A stretch of DNA of 52,189 nucleotides from Pinguiococcus pyrenoidosus (lineage: Eukaryota; Sar; Pinguiophyceae; Pinguiochrysidales; Pinguiochrysidaceae). Where the stretch lies: contig JAAMXY010001307.1 of the NCBI GenBank assembly GCA_019677205.1, positions 1-52,189 of the forward strand. Reading direction: 5' to 3'. Position 1 is the first letter of the stretch, and each line of letters starts with the position of its first letter. Below the pieces are notes generated by a model, which had not been told where the DNA came from, ran no database searches, and saw only the letters and a list, made by a program, of their open reading frames with translations. A program made the translations under genes and the position numbers. Below, in pieces: positions 11,601-21,416 of the stretch.

Positions 11601-13017
11601 AGCCCGCGGGGTAGGCTCCACGCCATCCGCTTGCAGCAAGCGCACGGATGCCATGGCCAACGCGCCGAAGAAGGACGGCTTCAAGAGCGTCCCCAATGCT
11701 GGGGACGAGACGCAAGAGGCGCTATCGTCCGCAGCGACGCAGCGCCCAAAGAGCGGCACGGTGAAAACGGCGCTCGCAAAGTGACCCATGGCCTGCAAAT
11801 TAAGGGTGGCGTTTGCCATCCGCTTCGTCGAGTCCATCCGAGTGCCGTTGCGACCGCCGCCAGCCAGGCTCTCGATCAGAGAGAGATCCTCGGCCGGAAC
11901 TCGCAGGCCCGATTCCCCTCCCGCTCTTTCGACCATGAGCGACAGCCCAAAAGCGACGCACTCCGCAAAGTGCGTTCTAGCAGACTCAGGAGGAAGGCTC
12001 TCCCCGACGTGGACGGATCTTCGAGCATCCGCTCGCTTCCGTGCTGGCCCAGCCCAGCAGGTCGAGAGCATCTCTGTGCGGAGACGCCAGTAGTACCAGC
12101 CCCCACGCAGGATGTGCCGTCGGGCTCGGTCGCCAAAGCTCGAGGCGGCCGGGTCTTCATCGCCGACCGAACGACTGCAGAAGTTTGCGAGCACCCGCAG
12201 CGGGGTCTGCGCCTCCGAGGTCCCTTGGCGCCTCGAGCTTGGCAGCGAGAAGGCGGCGATCGCGAGGCGGCGAACCAATCGCGCCAGCGAGGCGTCGCTG
12301 ATCGTCTCTCGCCAAGACGGTCCCTGGTCGGCAGCTGGCGAAGGAAGCAGCAACTCCGTGATGACATCCTGCAGAACCTCCTGCGCATCGGAGCCGGCAT
12401 TGGAGAAGGCCGCCAGCCATCTTCGGATCAAGTCGATGGTGACGGCGCTCGGAGGGCAAAACTGGAAGTCGGCGCCCTTCTGCGAGCGCAGCAGATCTCG
12501 CACTTTCTTCAAATCCGCCATTTTCTGGAGGACTTCCGCCCGAAGCGCCTCCTTGAGGCGCCATCTTGCCGCGTAGCCTCTCCACATCTGCACAGAGAAG
12601 ACACAGTAAAAAACACAGCAAAGAAAGACAACAAAAAAGACAAAAGGTCCGCCATCAGATCACTGCTTTTCCCAGTCTCCACAACTGCAAAATTAAAGAA
12701 AAGGGAAGAAAAAGACGCAACGTTCGCTCTTTGTTTACCCGCTGGATCCGCACGCAATGGCCCTCTAGAAGCCTCCGCTTCTGCCTCTCCTCCCGCTCGA
12801 GCCGCGCTTTCTCCACCACACTCAGCTCCGGCGCCGCCGCCGCCCCAGAAAAGGGGTCTTTCGGCGCGCCGGAGGCGGAGGAAGCGGACGGCGCAGCGCC
12901 GCTTCGGCTTTCCGCTGCTTCGGAGACACGAGAGGAAGTGCCTGCGGACGTTCGCTTGCGCGGACGCCGCGGTTCGCGGCGTTTCACCTTGCTGATCTCC
13001 TTGTCCGAGAGGAACAT
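8696..13017 (-). CDS. HECT-type E3 ubiquitin ligase, UBE3B family
   Basis: Three exons, 13017-12739, 12587-11169 and 11101-8696, all in phase 0, give 1,367 residues. Joining exon 1 to exon 2 restores an IQ motif (IQRMWRGYAARWRL) that neither exon holds alone, which confirms the junction and matches the N-terminal calmodulin-binding IQ of UBE3B. The C-terminal third is a HECT domain with GIDMGGLFKEFL, LYPNPSS, GKALLEG and the catalytic-cysteine motif LPTASTCFNILKLP. It ends in Phe-Asp-Leu-Ser, like the FELS tail of the family. The wording around the cysteine (CFN...VLREKL) is closer to UBE3B than UBE3C. The enzyme forms a thioester with ubiquitin and transfers it to substrates. The start is the ATG at 13017; further upstream only a GTG is in frame. 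It converges with the coiled-coil gene, with 72 bases between the stops. It is longer than human UBE3B (about 1,070 residues). Confidence 0.92.
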
Positions 13018-13505
13018 CTTGGAAAGCGGCGCTCTCACTGGATTCAGACCCGCCGCTCGTCTGGGTTTCTGCCACCAGTTCTCACCAGATCACCTGAGTG
13101 GCGTCAACATTGCATCGTCTGCGGCGTGGCGGCGTGGACAGGAGGTGAGGCGCCGAGATGCAGGGGACGGGAACGTCGGACGGCGGACAGAGACTAAGAA
13201 GCCTGTAATCTTTCCTCCTGTCACAGTCGTCGATGTCTGGTGAAGCGTTTGGCAGAACCGAGTGCGGTCGGTGGCTCGAGAAGACTTTCGTCTCGCAGGC
13301 GCGAAGGCGTCTACGGCGTACGGCGGAAGAAGGGGTCGTGTATGTGGAGAAGCAGGCACATGGTATCTCCACAGAGGCGGGAGCCGTCCGCGCAGTCTTC
13401 CCGCGCGACAAACATGGGTCGAGCACGCCAGCCTTCTCACATGGCGGCGCAACAAATTCTTTTTGACAGACACAGATTCATATGTAGGCGACAAGGTGCC
13501 TCGAT
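13018..13505. promoter_or_regulatory. Spacer upstream of the HECT ligase gene
   Basis: A 488-base spacer lies between two minus-strand genes. No CCAAT box or exact E2F-type site was found. Short open frames here have non-ATG starts and no recognisable domain. It probably holds the ligase promoter and the 3' UTR of the PP1-inhibitor-like gene. Confidence 0.35.
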
Positions 13506-14347
13506 TCAACCTTTGAGACCCGAGTGCGAGCTTGCGTAGCCCAGGCCGCTCAGCTCGCTGGGCGGGATGGCGTTCAATCGCGGTCCAAGGAAGGGGCTGT
13601 CCGAGCTAGTCTCATAGGCGGGTACCGGCTTCCGCCTGGGCTCACGGGTGCCGGAAGCCACTGCTCTGCTCTCCTGTGCCACAGGTTCTGCTGCTGGGGC
13701 ACCGGCGGTGGCGGAGCTGTCGGTGGCAGATGCAAGGGCACCAGCTTGTAGCAGTTGCAGCAAGCTCTCTAGTCGGGAATCTCGCTCCCGATCTCTCCTT
13801 TCGAGCTCGGAGCATCGCCGCTTCAGCTGTTGAACTTCTCCTCGAAGATCTTCCACAGTGTCCCGAAGCTCTGATCGTTCCCTCTCCGCGGCCTCGGCCG
13901 CATCAAAGAGGGACGTAGCTGCTGATCTCAATCTCGCTGCAGATCCAAACCTCTCCGCCCCTGACGCCTCCTTCTCGTTAGCTGAGGTCGCCATACGAAA
14001 GCCACACGCCACACGCCACCGCGCACCTGCTTGCTTCTCGGTGGCCATCTTTGTATCGGGCCCGACAGCCTCCTGAGCCTCGTCTTCGTCGCTGGATGAC
14101 TCGGACTCCTGAGCTTTCTGAGGCTGAAAAGCGGAGAGAGGGCGTCAAAAGAGCTTCAGAAGCCCAGTGAGTCTCACAAAGGCGAAAGGCGGCATTGGCA
14201 AACCGCGTCGGAAGCTTCGGCGGTAGCTCGTCGGACCCTCACCTCCCAGAACTCGTTGTCTGTGCGCAGCTTGCCCTGGTTGGAGTTGTCCACCACGCCA
14301 GTGCTCCAGCTCACTTTGCGCCGCGACCTGGGCTCGTTTCTCCGCAT
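13506..14347 (-). CDS. Protein phosphatase 1 inhibitor-3 (PPP1R11/YPI1)-like protein with coiled-coil extension
   Basis: Two exons, 14347-14243 and 14123-13506, joined in phase 0 across a 119-base GTGAGG...TTTTCAG intron, give 240 residues. Exon 1 carries RRKVSWSTGVVDNSNQGKL, which matches the inhibitor-3 signature (K-V-x-W, then V-D-N-E/S). KVSW is an RVxF-type PP1 docking motif. The acidic-serine stretch ESESSSDEDE that follows is also typical of the family. Unlike PPP1R11 (about 126 residues), the protein continues into a predicted coiled coil (about residues 100-150) and a Pro/Ala/Ser tail. The ATG at 14347 leaves only about ten residues before the motif, shorter than usual, so an upstream exon may be missing. 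Alternatively the coiled coil could be a separate gene starting at 14048 or nearby. It is divergent from the ATP-grasp gene (229 bases between starts). Confidence 0.6.
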
Positions 14348-14576
14348 CCAGCCTCTGCACGAAACGCGCGAGTCGCAAAGGACCCCTTGGGCGGCCTCCT
14401 GGGACAGATGCGGCGCCCGCGCGGCACTCCGCGACAGAGACGATCGTGAGCGGCGGGGACGTGGGGGACAGACACCAAAGACAGATGAGCGCAGGACAGA
14501 ATCGAAAAGCAGGATCCGTCCCAACGACGCTTTGCCCTTCAGCGCCTCGCGCCGCAGAAGGGATCAAATTAAGAAG

Positions 14577-16776
14577 ATGGTCGCCCAGGATGACACGCGC
14601 CTTGCATTGGCGGTGGCGACCGGAGCGCTGGCGGGCGCCATGGTCACGATGTGGCTCCTGTCGCCGCGCGCGCGTCGCTTTCGGCTGCGAAGTACGCCTT
14701 TCGCGCACCTGAGCTGTGGAAGAGATATGAGAGCCACGACGAGCTGAGCGCCTTTGCGGTTTTAGGGATTCGCGCGGAAGGTGTGCACGCCGTGGTGGTG
14801 GTGGATCCGATAGGATCCGCAAAGGGCCTGGTGGCGCAGCTGCGCGAGGCTGGAATCAAAGTGATCCGCGTGCTCTCCGGTGGTTCGTGCGCGCAACCAT
14901 TCTGCCTTTCCAGGATGCATCCTCTGCCGTCTGCGCGTGCTGACAAGGGCGGTCTCGCCCTGGCCTTGTAGAGCTAAGTCCGGAAGCGGAGGCCGCTGCG
15001 GGAGTGCCCAGGCACGCGACGGTTTCTGCAAGACAGGTGGATTACACCGTGCAGCACAACGGCAGCGTGATCGACACAGCCGACGCTCTCCGCGAGATCC
15101 CATTCACAATCCGGGCAGTCTTACCTGGCGCCTATACCGGTGGGTCCAACTCTTTATCTCGTCCGAAGATTCTCGCGTGTCAGGTCGAAGCTCCGCGGAC
15201 CTAATCCTGCCCCGAAGGGATCGCTATTGCCGAGGGCATTGCAGCGGAGCTCAAGGTTCCGGGGAACAGGCCTGCTCAGGACCGCCGCTTCCATTCCGCA
15301 ATGCTGGATCACCTGCGCTGCTACGGCTTGCGCGTCCCCCGGCTTTGCAGGTAGGGCTGACCATTGCTTGGGAGGACTGAAGAAAAAGAAGGAGAAAGGC
15401 AAAAAGCTGCTTGGGATGAAGCTTTGCTCAGCCCGCACTCTTCTCAGATGCGAGTCCTGGGAGGAGGTCTGCGCCTTCGTTCGTAGCATGCGGATGACGC
15501 GCTTCCGACTGGTGCTCAAGCCGGATACGAAGGCGCAGGAGCTCGATGCGCCGGGCGTGGCATTGTGCACGTCGATGGAAGTGGCGGCAGACGTCTTCAC
15601 AGCCATCGCGGAAGACGATCCCAACTTCTCGGTAGGCTTCCTCGGGTTCTCTCTTCTTGCCCTTTCTTGTCCTTTTTGGTCCTTTCTTGTCCTATCTTGT
15701 CCTTTTTGGTCCTTTCTTGTCCTATCTTGTCCTTTTCGCATCGATTCGAAAGCAGCCAATGGGTCTTACCGAATCTGATCGGAAATCACGGGGGCGTGGC
15801 ACAGCTTTGCGTGCAGGAATACCTGCCTGGGGCTGACTTTTTCGTGGACATGGTGTCCGAGAACGGCGAGCACAAGTGCACGGCAGTCTGGGTGCAGAGC
15901 TCCGTCCCCGCAGGTAATCGCGTCTGGCGGATGGCACGCTTCACCTGTGCCTGATTGGTGCACGTCTGCAAAAGATGAGGACGAGGCCGTCCTGGTGCCA
16001 GCGCTCGAGCTGCTCCAGACGCCTGGTGGCGTTGCGGAAGAGAAGCTGTACAAGACGGCGCGCGCAGCTCTCAGCGCCCTTGGCGTGACTTATGGACCAA
16101 GTCAGGTACGCTACATTCCGGGCATTCACATCCTGAAGCGCGCTGAAGGCACACTTGGCCACGTAGGTGCAGCTTCGCGGAACGACGGAGACCGATGACT
16201 ACGTTTCGGCCGCAGAGACTGCAGCCGTCCTGGACGTGACCTGCTGCTTTCATGGGGGTGGCGAGAACCTCTGCCGCATCGCCGACCTCGGAGTGGGGTA
16301 TGATCAAGTGGGGGTCTGTGTCCGAATGATCAAAGGTATGCTCGTTGGTGCTATGGACGGTGCCGCAGAGAAGCTGATGGGGCGGACCGGTCGTGCAGGA
16401 CACATCGAGCAGCTTTCCCCTGCTCCGCTCAGCTTGCTGCCGGATCGGCCCAGCGATCTTCGGCATCACGCCGCAGAGGTTCGCCTCCCGAGACCAACCT
16501 CCCCCGCGCTGGACGAGAGCCTCTTGGGAAGTCACCTGCGCGCGCTACCTTCATTCATCAGCTTGGAGCAGGTGAGCACTGGTCTTCTTCACAACCCACG
16601 CGCAAGTCTGAGCGTGACGGCGGCTTCTGCTCTTGCCATAGGACGAAAGGGACTTTGGTGAGCTGCACCAGAGCATCACCACCGACTTTTTGTACTGCGG
16701 ACGAGTGTATCTATGCCACGAGAATGCCGCGCAGGTGTCCGAAGACATGAAGAGGATCGCAAGCATCGTCGAGTAG
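14577..16776 (+). CDS. ATP-grasp domain protein (ten exons)
   Basis: Exons: 14577-14612, 14693-14879, 14972-15139, 15218-15350, 15448-15631, 15805-15913, 15975-16105, 16167-16335, 16399-16571 and 16642-16776. All junctions are GT-AG and the phases sum to 474 residues plus stop. The first exon and the 33-versus-63-base choice at 16336 are the least certain parts. An N-terminal pre-ATP-grasp fold (VHAVVVVDPIGSAKGLVAQL) precedes the ATP-grasp region with VLKPDTKAQ, VQEYLPGADFFVDMVS and HGGGENLCRIADLGVGYDQ. The family couples ATP hydrolysis to ligation of a carboxylate to an amine, as in dipeptide ligases; the substrate here is unknown. The usual metal-binding E-x-[NG]-x-R before HGG reads LDVTCCFHGG, so the Glu and Arg look replaced. 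The enzyme may therefore be divergent or inactive. Confidence 0.78.
15651..15736 (+). repeat. Pyrimidine-rich tandem repeat inside an intron
   Basis: The intron at 15632-15804 contains a block built from CTTGTCCT, TTTTGGTCCT and TATCTTGTCC units. A roughly 30-base unit is repeated almost exactly twice. The block is nearly free of A and forms an extended polypyrimidine tract before the acceptor at 15804, which may aid splice-site recognition. Confidence 0.7.
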
Positions 16777-16994
16777 CTCTTGCCATTGCCATCATGCGAA
16801 TCACAGACCGCTTTAGTTCAGTTGAAGCGAGGGCTCTCAGTTTTGGTGCTCGTTCTATAAAGCTTTTTTGTTCCTTTTTGGTTTGGTTTGGTTTGATTTG
16901 GTTTGGTTAGGTTTTCGCTCGCACTTCGGACTGCGTCCAGTCGTGTCCAATGGGTCCTTTCGTCCGATTGAGGAAAGAGCGGCAGAACGTGTCG
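16777..16994. other. Convergent 3' spacer with TTTGG repeat
   Basis: 218 bases separate the stop codons of two convergent genes. Positions of about 16877-16911 hold a TTTGG pentamer array with one GATTT variant. It probably contains both 3' UTRs; no gene is seen. Confidence 0.5.
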
Positions 16995-17847
16995 CTAGTC
17001 TCTCCTGCGCTTCGCTTCTGGAAGTCCCGCGGTTCCCTTGGCCTCTTCATCGTCCTCCTCCCGCTGCCTCTTGTTTTCTACACTAGCCCCGCTTTTGCCC
17101 TCTCCCGCTTCGTTCCCGCTATTGGTCTCGTTCTCTATTGCTGCCTCTAGAAAGGCATGCCGTGGAATCCCCAGTCGATCCAACAGCTGCTTGGCACGGC
17201 AAGAAGAAAGACGAAGAGGTTACGACGGAGGCGACGCCTGGGTCTGCAGACTGCTGCCGTCCCTGCCATGCCTGCATACCTTGCGCGTTGAAGATTTGTA
17301 CACCTGTACCCTTCTTTGTGTCGCCTCATCCGCGGAGCTCCGCCACCTTCGCGAGATGTTTTTTTGGTTCATGTTGTGTTCTCATCGTTGTCGTATCACA
17401 CGGCTCAATGTCATTCGCACTCTCAACCTTCATCTCAATCTATTGCGCACCTTCTGGCGTTCTCTTCTCGGAGTTCTTGTAGAGGTGTGCTGCTAGTACT
17501 CGTACTTCTAGGTCTAATGCCTCCGCCCACCTCTGTCGTCTGCCCACCGCTCGCGTCGGCCGGACTGCTAGGCATCTTCGCTTCGTCGTACTTCAAAAAC
17601 TTAGACGCAGGCAGACTATCTCGGTTATGCACAGGAAACCGCCTGTCCGAAACCAAGGAATCAGACGTTCTGAGACGCGCAGGACGGTAAGCAGGCAAAG
17701 GCGGTGCTCGACGCACCCCGGACAGTCCATCACCCACGCGCGCAGCAGCTCGTACAGCGTGGCGCCGACGTCGTGATTGTCCAGCGCCACACGTCGGTCC
17801 ATCACCGTTCCGGGAGAGGATTGCGGATCTTCGCCGGAGTCGCCCAT
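16995..17847 (-). CDS. LIN37-like protein (putative MuvB/DREAM subunit)
   Basis: Three exons, 17847-17717, 17669-17531 and 17189-16995, give 154 residues with consistent phases. Intron 1 is 47 bases; intron 2 (341 bases) is unusually long for this window and could hide another exon. The best clue is DVGATLYELLRAWVMDCPG (about residues 26-44), which resembles the conserved LIN37 segment (T-x-L-Y-x-x-x-R-A-W-x-x-x-x-P), followed by a basic/aromatic stretch ending FLKYDEAKMP. LIN37 is a core MuvB subunit that helps E2F/DP and Rb-like proteins repress cell-cycle genes through DREAM. The C-terminus (about residues 91-154) is charged and ends in a Lys/Arg-rich possible nuclear signal. The match is short, so this could instead be an unrelated small nuclear protein. 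It diverges from the LC8 gene. Confidence 0.45.
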
Positions 17848-18214
17848 GCTGCGCAGAAATGGCGGCCCCAAAGCCCGCTTCGAACTCGCCAGGCTTCGAA
17901 ACCAAAATGCGCGGGAAAACCGGCGAAACTAGCTTCCTCAACCGTACCACCACGAACCAATGAAGACGGGGTATTCAAAATACTCTTCTCATGATTGGTG
18001 AATATGTTTTAAAATTAATTATTTGAAATAATATAGATGTGTTGTTCATTTTATGATCTTATAGAATAAATATATCAAGAAGAATAAATATCAATATGAA
18101 TAAAAAATATCTAAAAGCACCAAAGATGTTGCAATCGGAAACGGCTGAGAACATTTGGCAAACGCCGCCACTGGGGCCTCAATCCCTTGTCAAAGCGGCA
18201 AATTCTCGCTCAGC
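17848..18214. promoter_or_regulatory. Divergent promoter of LIN37-like and LC8 genes with E2F-like and CCAAT sites
   Basis: A 367-base spacer with an AT-rich half (17990-18130). It contains an E2F-like site in reverse orientation (GCGGGAAAA, 17911-17919) close to the LIN37-like start. Two CCAAT boxes, at 17957-17961 and, inverted, at 17994-17998, are about 35 bases apart. Regulatory function is inferred from motif and position. Confidence 0.5.
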
Positions 18215-18747
18215 ATGGAGGAAGAGGCCAATGGCGCCACAAGCGTCAAGCGAACGGTGAGGAAACCTGCACGAACCTGCAGTTTCGGCAGCTGCTCTCA
18301 CCTGGTTGCAACCCAAAGCTACGCATCGTCAAGGCGGAGATGCCCCCAGAGCTCAAGATCAAGGCTGCCGAGGTGGCCAATGCAGCCCTCGATATGTACG
18401 AAGTAGACAAGGTGAGGACGCGCGAAGGGGTCGAGCACAGGTGCAGATGATGGGGAGCAAGTTGCCCGGGCTGACCTCACGCTTCCTTGCAAAGGACGCT
18501 GCACAACACGTGAAGAAGACCTTCGACGAGGCGTCGCCGGGCACATGGCATTGCGTCGTCGGCAGGAGCTACGGCTGCTCCATCACGCACGAAACCAAGT
18601 ACCTCATGTTCTTCACGCTAGACCAGGTGCAGCTTTCGCGAATTTCCTTTTGCTCCGCAGCCTGAAGGCTCTGCCTTTGCTTCGCAGAGCTAACGATGGT
18701 CGTCGTTCTGGCAGACTTTCTTCGTCCTGTTCAAGAGCCAGGATTAA
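18215..18747 (+). CDS. Dynein light chain LC8 (DYNLL) family
   Basis: Four exons, 18215-18256, 18319-18411, 18495-18626 and 18715-18747, give 99 residues, the expected size plus a short N-terminal extension. The spliced protein contains KAEMPPELKIKAAEVANAAL, the family core GTWHCVVGRSYGCSITHETK (residues 64-83) and the last strand TFFVLFKSQD. LC8 dimers bind short linear motifs in dynein intermediate chains and many other partners and are stable parts of cytoplasmic and axonemal dyneins. The 62-base first intron was chosen over a 26-base alternative because it joins the 14-residue N-terminus directly to LRIVKAEM. It is divergent from the LIN37-like gene and fits the other ciliary genes in the window. 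Which LC8 paralogue it is cannot be told here. Confidence 0.93.
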
Positions 18748-19494
18748 TAGAAGGAAAATCGTTGAGTCTCTCCCACAAGCTACGATGTTCTCGACTCAAC
18801 TCGGAATGCTCCCCACTTCCAGCACCGCAGTCCGTTTCGACCGCCGGCCAGGGGAACCGCAGCATCAACCTCCTTGGAAGCATTCCAAAGTCCAGCAGTG
18901 GGAGACTGGTGGTCCTGGTCCGAGTTTTCCCCTGCACCTCAGCGCCGTGGGCTATCTCTGATTTGGTACAGCGCGTCCCGCTGCGCCGGCATGCATCGAA
19001 CTTCTGGCGCCGCAGATCAAGTTTGGTCACCGGGACGTGCATCGCCCGCGAAGCTGCCAGCAGCCTCTGCTCGCCCGTGCCACACTCCCAGCGGGTCAGT
19101 CTGCAGATGGCTTTCTGCACACTGGGGGCACCGTTCAGAACCATGCCCTCCCGCAGGAAGAAAGGAAGCCTTGTCCCGGTGGAGGGAGCCGTCGCAGCAA
19201 GCCTTGTTGGATCATGAGAGCCACACCATCGATATCCCCTCCCCCCAAAGCGCCTGTGCCGCCCTTCCATCTCCAACGTCCATTGCCGTTGCCCCCACGA
19301 GCACTAGTTCCTAGACTCCTGCCAACAGCCTGGCATGCGCCTGCGCTCCTGAGGAGAAATCGCTTCCAGTCACGCTACCCTGCGCTTTCTGGCGCTCCCA
19401 TTCCTGGTCCGGAAAGCCAGAGTCCAGGTCCGGGCCAAAGGCCAGAAGGACAACGGCGACGAAAGTTCAACAAGGCCTTCGCGTGCGCAGCAAG
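18748..19494. other. Spacer between LC8 and B-box genes; possible unrecognised small gene
   Basis: A 747-base stretch between two plus-strand genes. A minus-strand frame at 18731-19276 is open for about 180 codons, but its only start at 19276 is TTG. An internal ATG at 19145 would give about 137 residues. Its product is Arg-rich with scattered Cys, matches no family I know, and overlaps the last LC8 exon. I treat the region as promoter and UTR of the B-box gene, with a small hypothetical gene as a weak alternative. Confidence 0.3.
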
Positions 19495-21249
19495 ATGCCC
19501 CCCAAGCGGCGCGGTCGCCGCCGAGGCACCGCTGCTCGCTCGCCACGAAGCCCTAGCTCCCAGAGTCCCCAGGGCGAGGCGAGGACGCCTCGCAGCCCAG
19601 GCGAAGCGTCGTCGCCGCCCAAGAAGGAGCGAAGGCGGATTCTTACGGCGAAGAAAGAGCAAGGATTCCGGCCGACGCTCTGGATTAATGCCGTGTCTTA
19701 CCACTTTGGAGCGCTCTGCACCTTCTGCGAGTGCAACAAGGCGGTGGTGCACTGCCCGGACTGCCAAGACTTCCTCTGCGGCGCTTGCGATGAGGAGAAG
19801 CACCGCCATCACAAGCGCAGTCACCATGTTCGGAGCCGCGTTTCCAAGTACGACTTGGACTCCGGCACTACGGTGATCCAGAACTTCTTCCGCTGCGTGA
19901 CATGCCGGAAGCTGCTGCTCAAGCTGTGCCGCCAGCGGTTCCGCCGGTGCTACTCTCACGCGCACCGGCGGCATTACTACTACGACTCTCTCGCGGGCTT
20001 CGACTCCGCGCAGTGGCGGAAGCCTCTCTGCCTGGGGTCGCAGCAGCTCTGCCCCTTTCTGACTCCGACAGAGGCGGCGACTAGGATCCAGGCTTGCGTG
20101 CGATCGCAGATCTGCTTCCGAGCGCTGGTGAAGAAGGTCGACGAGCAGTTTGACAAGATCTACGACCGGGAGTCGCACCGCTTTTACTACTTCTACAAGG
20201 GCCAGAGCCCGTACATGGACCGCGTGCGCTGGAGCAAGCCAGTGTGCCTCCATTCCTGGGACATCCGGCCCCGACTCACGCCTGACATGGCCGCAGTTCG
20301 CATCCAGAATGCCTTCAGGGGGATGACCGCGCTGAGGTCCCTTCGAGAGCGAGTGCGGCAGCGTTTCGTTCGGCTGGTGGACCCGATGGAGGGCACCTTT
20401 TACTACGAGCGAGCTGACCAACCCGACGTGCGACGCCGCGAAGCGCCTCTGATGGGGGGCGAGCACTGGGACAGGGACGATCTGTCTCTCCTGACTGTGG
20501 AAGAGGTCTGCATCCTGCTGCGAAGACTGGGACTCAAGCGTCACACCAGCGTGGTGCGCACCTTTGGAATTGACGGCGCTCTGCTCTGCTCGTTCGAGTG
20601 GGAAGACTTCGAGATGGTCGGGATCAGCGCTGCGCATCAGATCAAGAAGATCCTTCTCCGCTTGCAGCAGAGCGACTGGTACATGGGCTACGTCCCCTCT
20701 GCCGAGATGGTCGTCAGGCGGAACACCATGCGTCAGAGATACAAGATGTACGAAGCGAGTATCGTAGTGCAGAAGGCCTATCGGCGATACTATTGCATCA
20801 AGGCGTTTGCAGAGATGATGCGCAAGGTGCGCATTGAACGCGCGGAGCAGCGAAGAAAGTTGGAACTGGAGAAAAGCGGGGGGTGGTGGACCGGAAAGGC
20901 TCCGTCCTACCGTGGAGAGCGCTACAAAGGGTTTGGCCGCTTTGGCTTTTTCCTATCTGCGCGAGGCTACGGAAGATGGGAGGGCAAAAGCTGGATCGGC
21001 GTCCCCAGAGAAGTCGTCTACTCGGACTGGGGTTCCTCTCTCTTTGAGGACGGCTTGGCTGGACAGCTCTCCCGAACGGTGCAAGGAGCACGACCGCTAA
21101 TGAGCGACCCACCGACCAGACAAGCTGTGGCAATGAAGAGATTGGAAAGGCAGCTGAGGCGCATGAGGGTAGACGTCTTCCGTATCTACGAGCACGCTGA
21201 GGTGTCGAAGAAGCGGCAGGTCGCTCTCCGAGTCGATGCGCAACGGTAG
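19495..21249 (+). CDS. B-box zinc finger / IQ-motif / SAM-domain protein
   Basis: A single exon of 584 residues. The ATG at 19495 is chosen; the frame extends four codons further to a GTG only. After a basic Ser/Pro/Arg N-terminus comes a B-box-type zinc finger (about residues 75-112: C-x2-C, C-x2-C, C-x2-C and His pairs). Tandem units follow, each with a charged helix, an aromatic WW-like strand (FYYF...W-x-KP) and a following LTP-x-x-A-x-RIQ IQ motif, between about residues 130 and 320. A SAM domain spans about residues 332-392 (LTVEEVCILLRRLGL ... ISAAHQIKKILLRL), with another IQ near residue 422. IQ motifs bind calmodulin and SAM domains mediate oligomerisation, so a scaffold, perhaps axonemal, is likely. 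No catalytic domain is visible. The large minus-strand frame over 19375-20637 is treated as a shadow. Confidence 0.8.
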   Translation: MPPKRRGRRRGTAARSPRSPSSQSPQGEARTPRSPGEASSPPKKERRRILTAKKEQGFRPTLWINAVSYHFGALCTFCECNKAVVHCPDCQDFLCGACDEEKHRHHKRSHHVRSRVSKYDLDSGTTVIQNFFRCVTCRKLLLKLCRQRFRRCYSHAHRRHYYYDSLAGFDSAQWRKPLCLGSQQLCPFLTPTEAATRIQACVRSQICFRALVKKVDEQFDKIYDRESHRFYYFYKGQSPYMDRVRWSKPVCLHSWDIRPRLTPDMAAVRIQNAFRGMTALRSLRERVRQRFVRLVDPMEGTFYYERADQPDVRRREAPLMGGEHWDRDDLSLLTVEEVCILLRRLGLKRHTSVVRTFGIDGALLCSFEWEDFEMVGISAAHQIKKILLRLQQSDWYMGYVPSAEMVVRRNTMRQRYKMYEASIVVQKAYRRYYCIKAFAEMMRKVRIERAEQRRKLELEKSGGWWTGKAPSYRGERYKGFGRFGFFLSARGYGRWEGKSWIGVPREVVYSDWGSSLFEDGLAGQLSRTVQGARPLMSDPPTRQAVAMKRLERQLRRMRVDVFRIYEHAEVSKKRQVALRVDAQR

Positions 21250-21416
21250 CATGCATGTGGTCAGACTAGGAGCCAGATGGGCACATCGGTGGAAACGTCT
21301 GCATGCCGACTCTTCAAGTAGGAAAGCAACAAAGCAATCAATCTCTCTCGTTCTGTTGCCCCTCGTGGGATCAGTGGGTGCGGGGAGGGCGGCGACATGT
21401 AACTGCACGCTGTTCG

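Noticed and set aside
12979-13038. Extension of the HECT ligase start to 13038
   Set aside because: The codon at 13038 is GTG; the first ATG is at 13017 and gives a family-like N-terminus.
14613-14692. N-terminal membrane helix (LALAVATGALAGAMVTMWLL) for the ATP-grasp protein
   Set aside because: Reading through requires a frame shift before the conserved domain; an 80-base GT-AG intron keeps the frame and removes most of this segment, though the first exon stays uncertain.
18731-19276. Minus-strand frame of 181 codons as a real gene
   Set aside because: It starts with TTG, overlaps the last LC8 exon and resembles no family; kept only as a weak possibility in the spacer entry.
19375-20637. 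420-codon minus-strand open frame
   Set aside because: Antisense to the B-box/IQ/SAM gene, with no recognisable motif.
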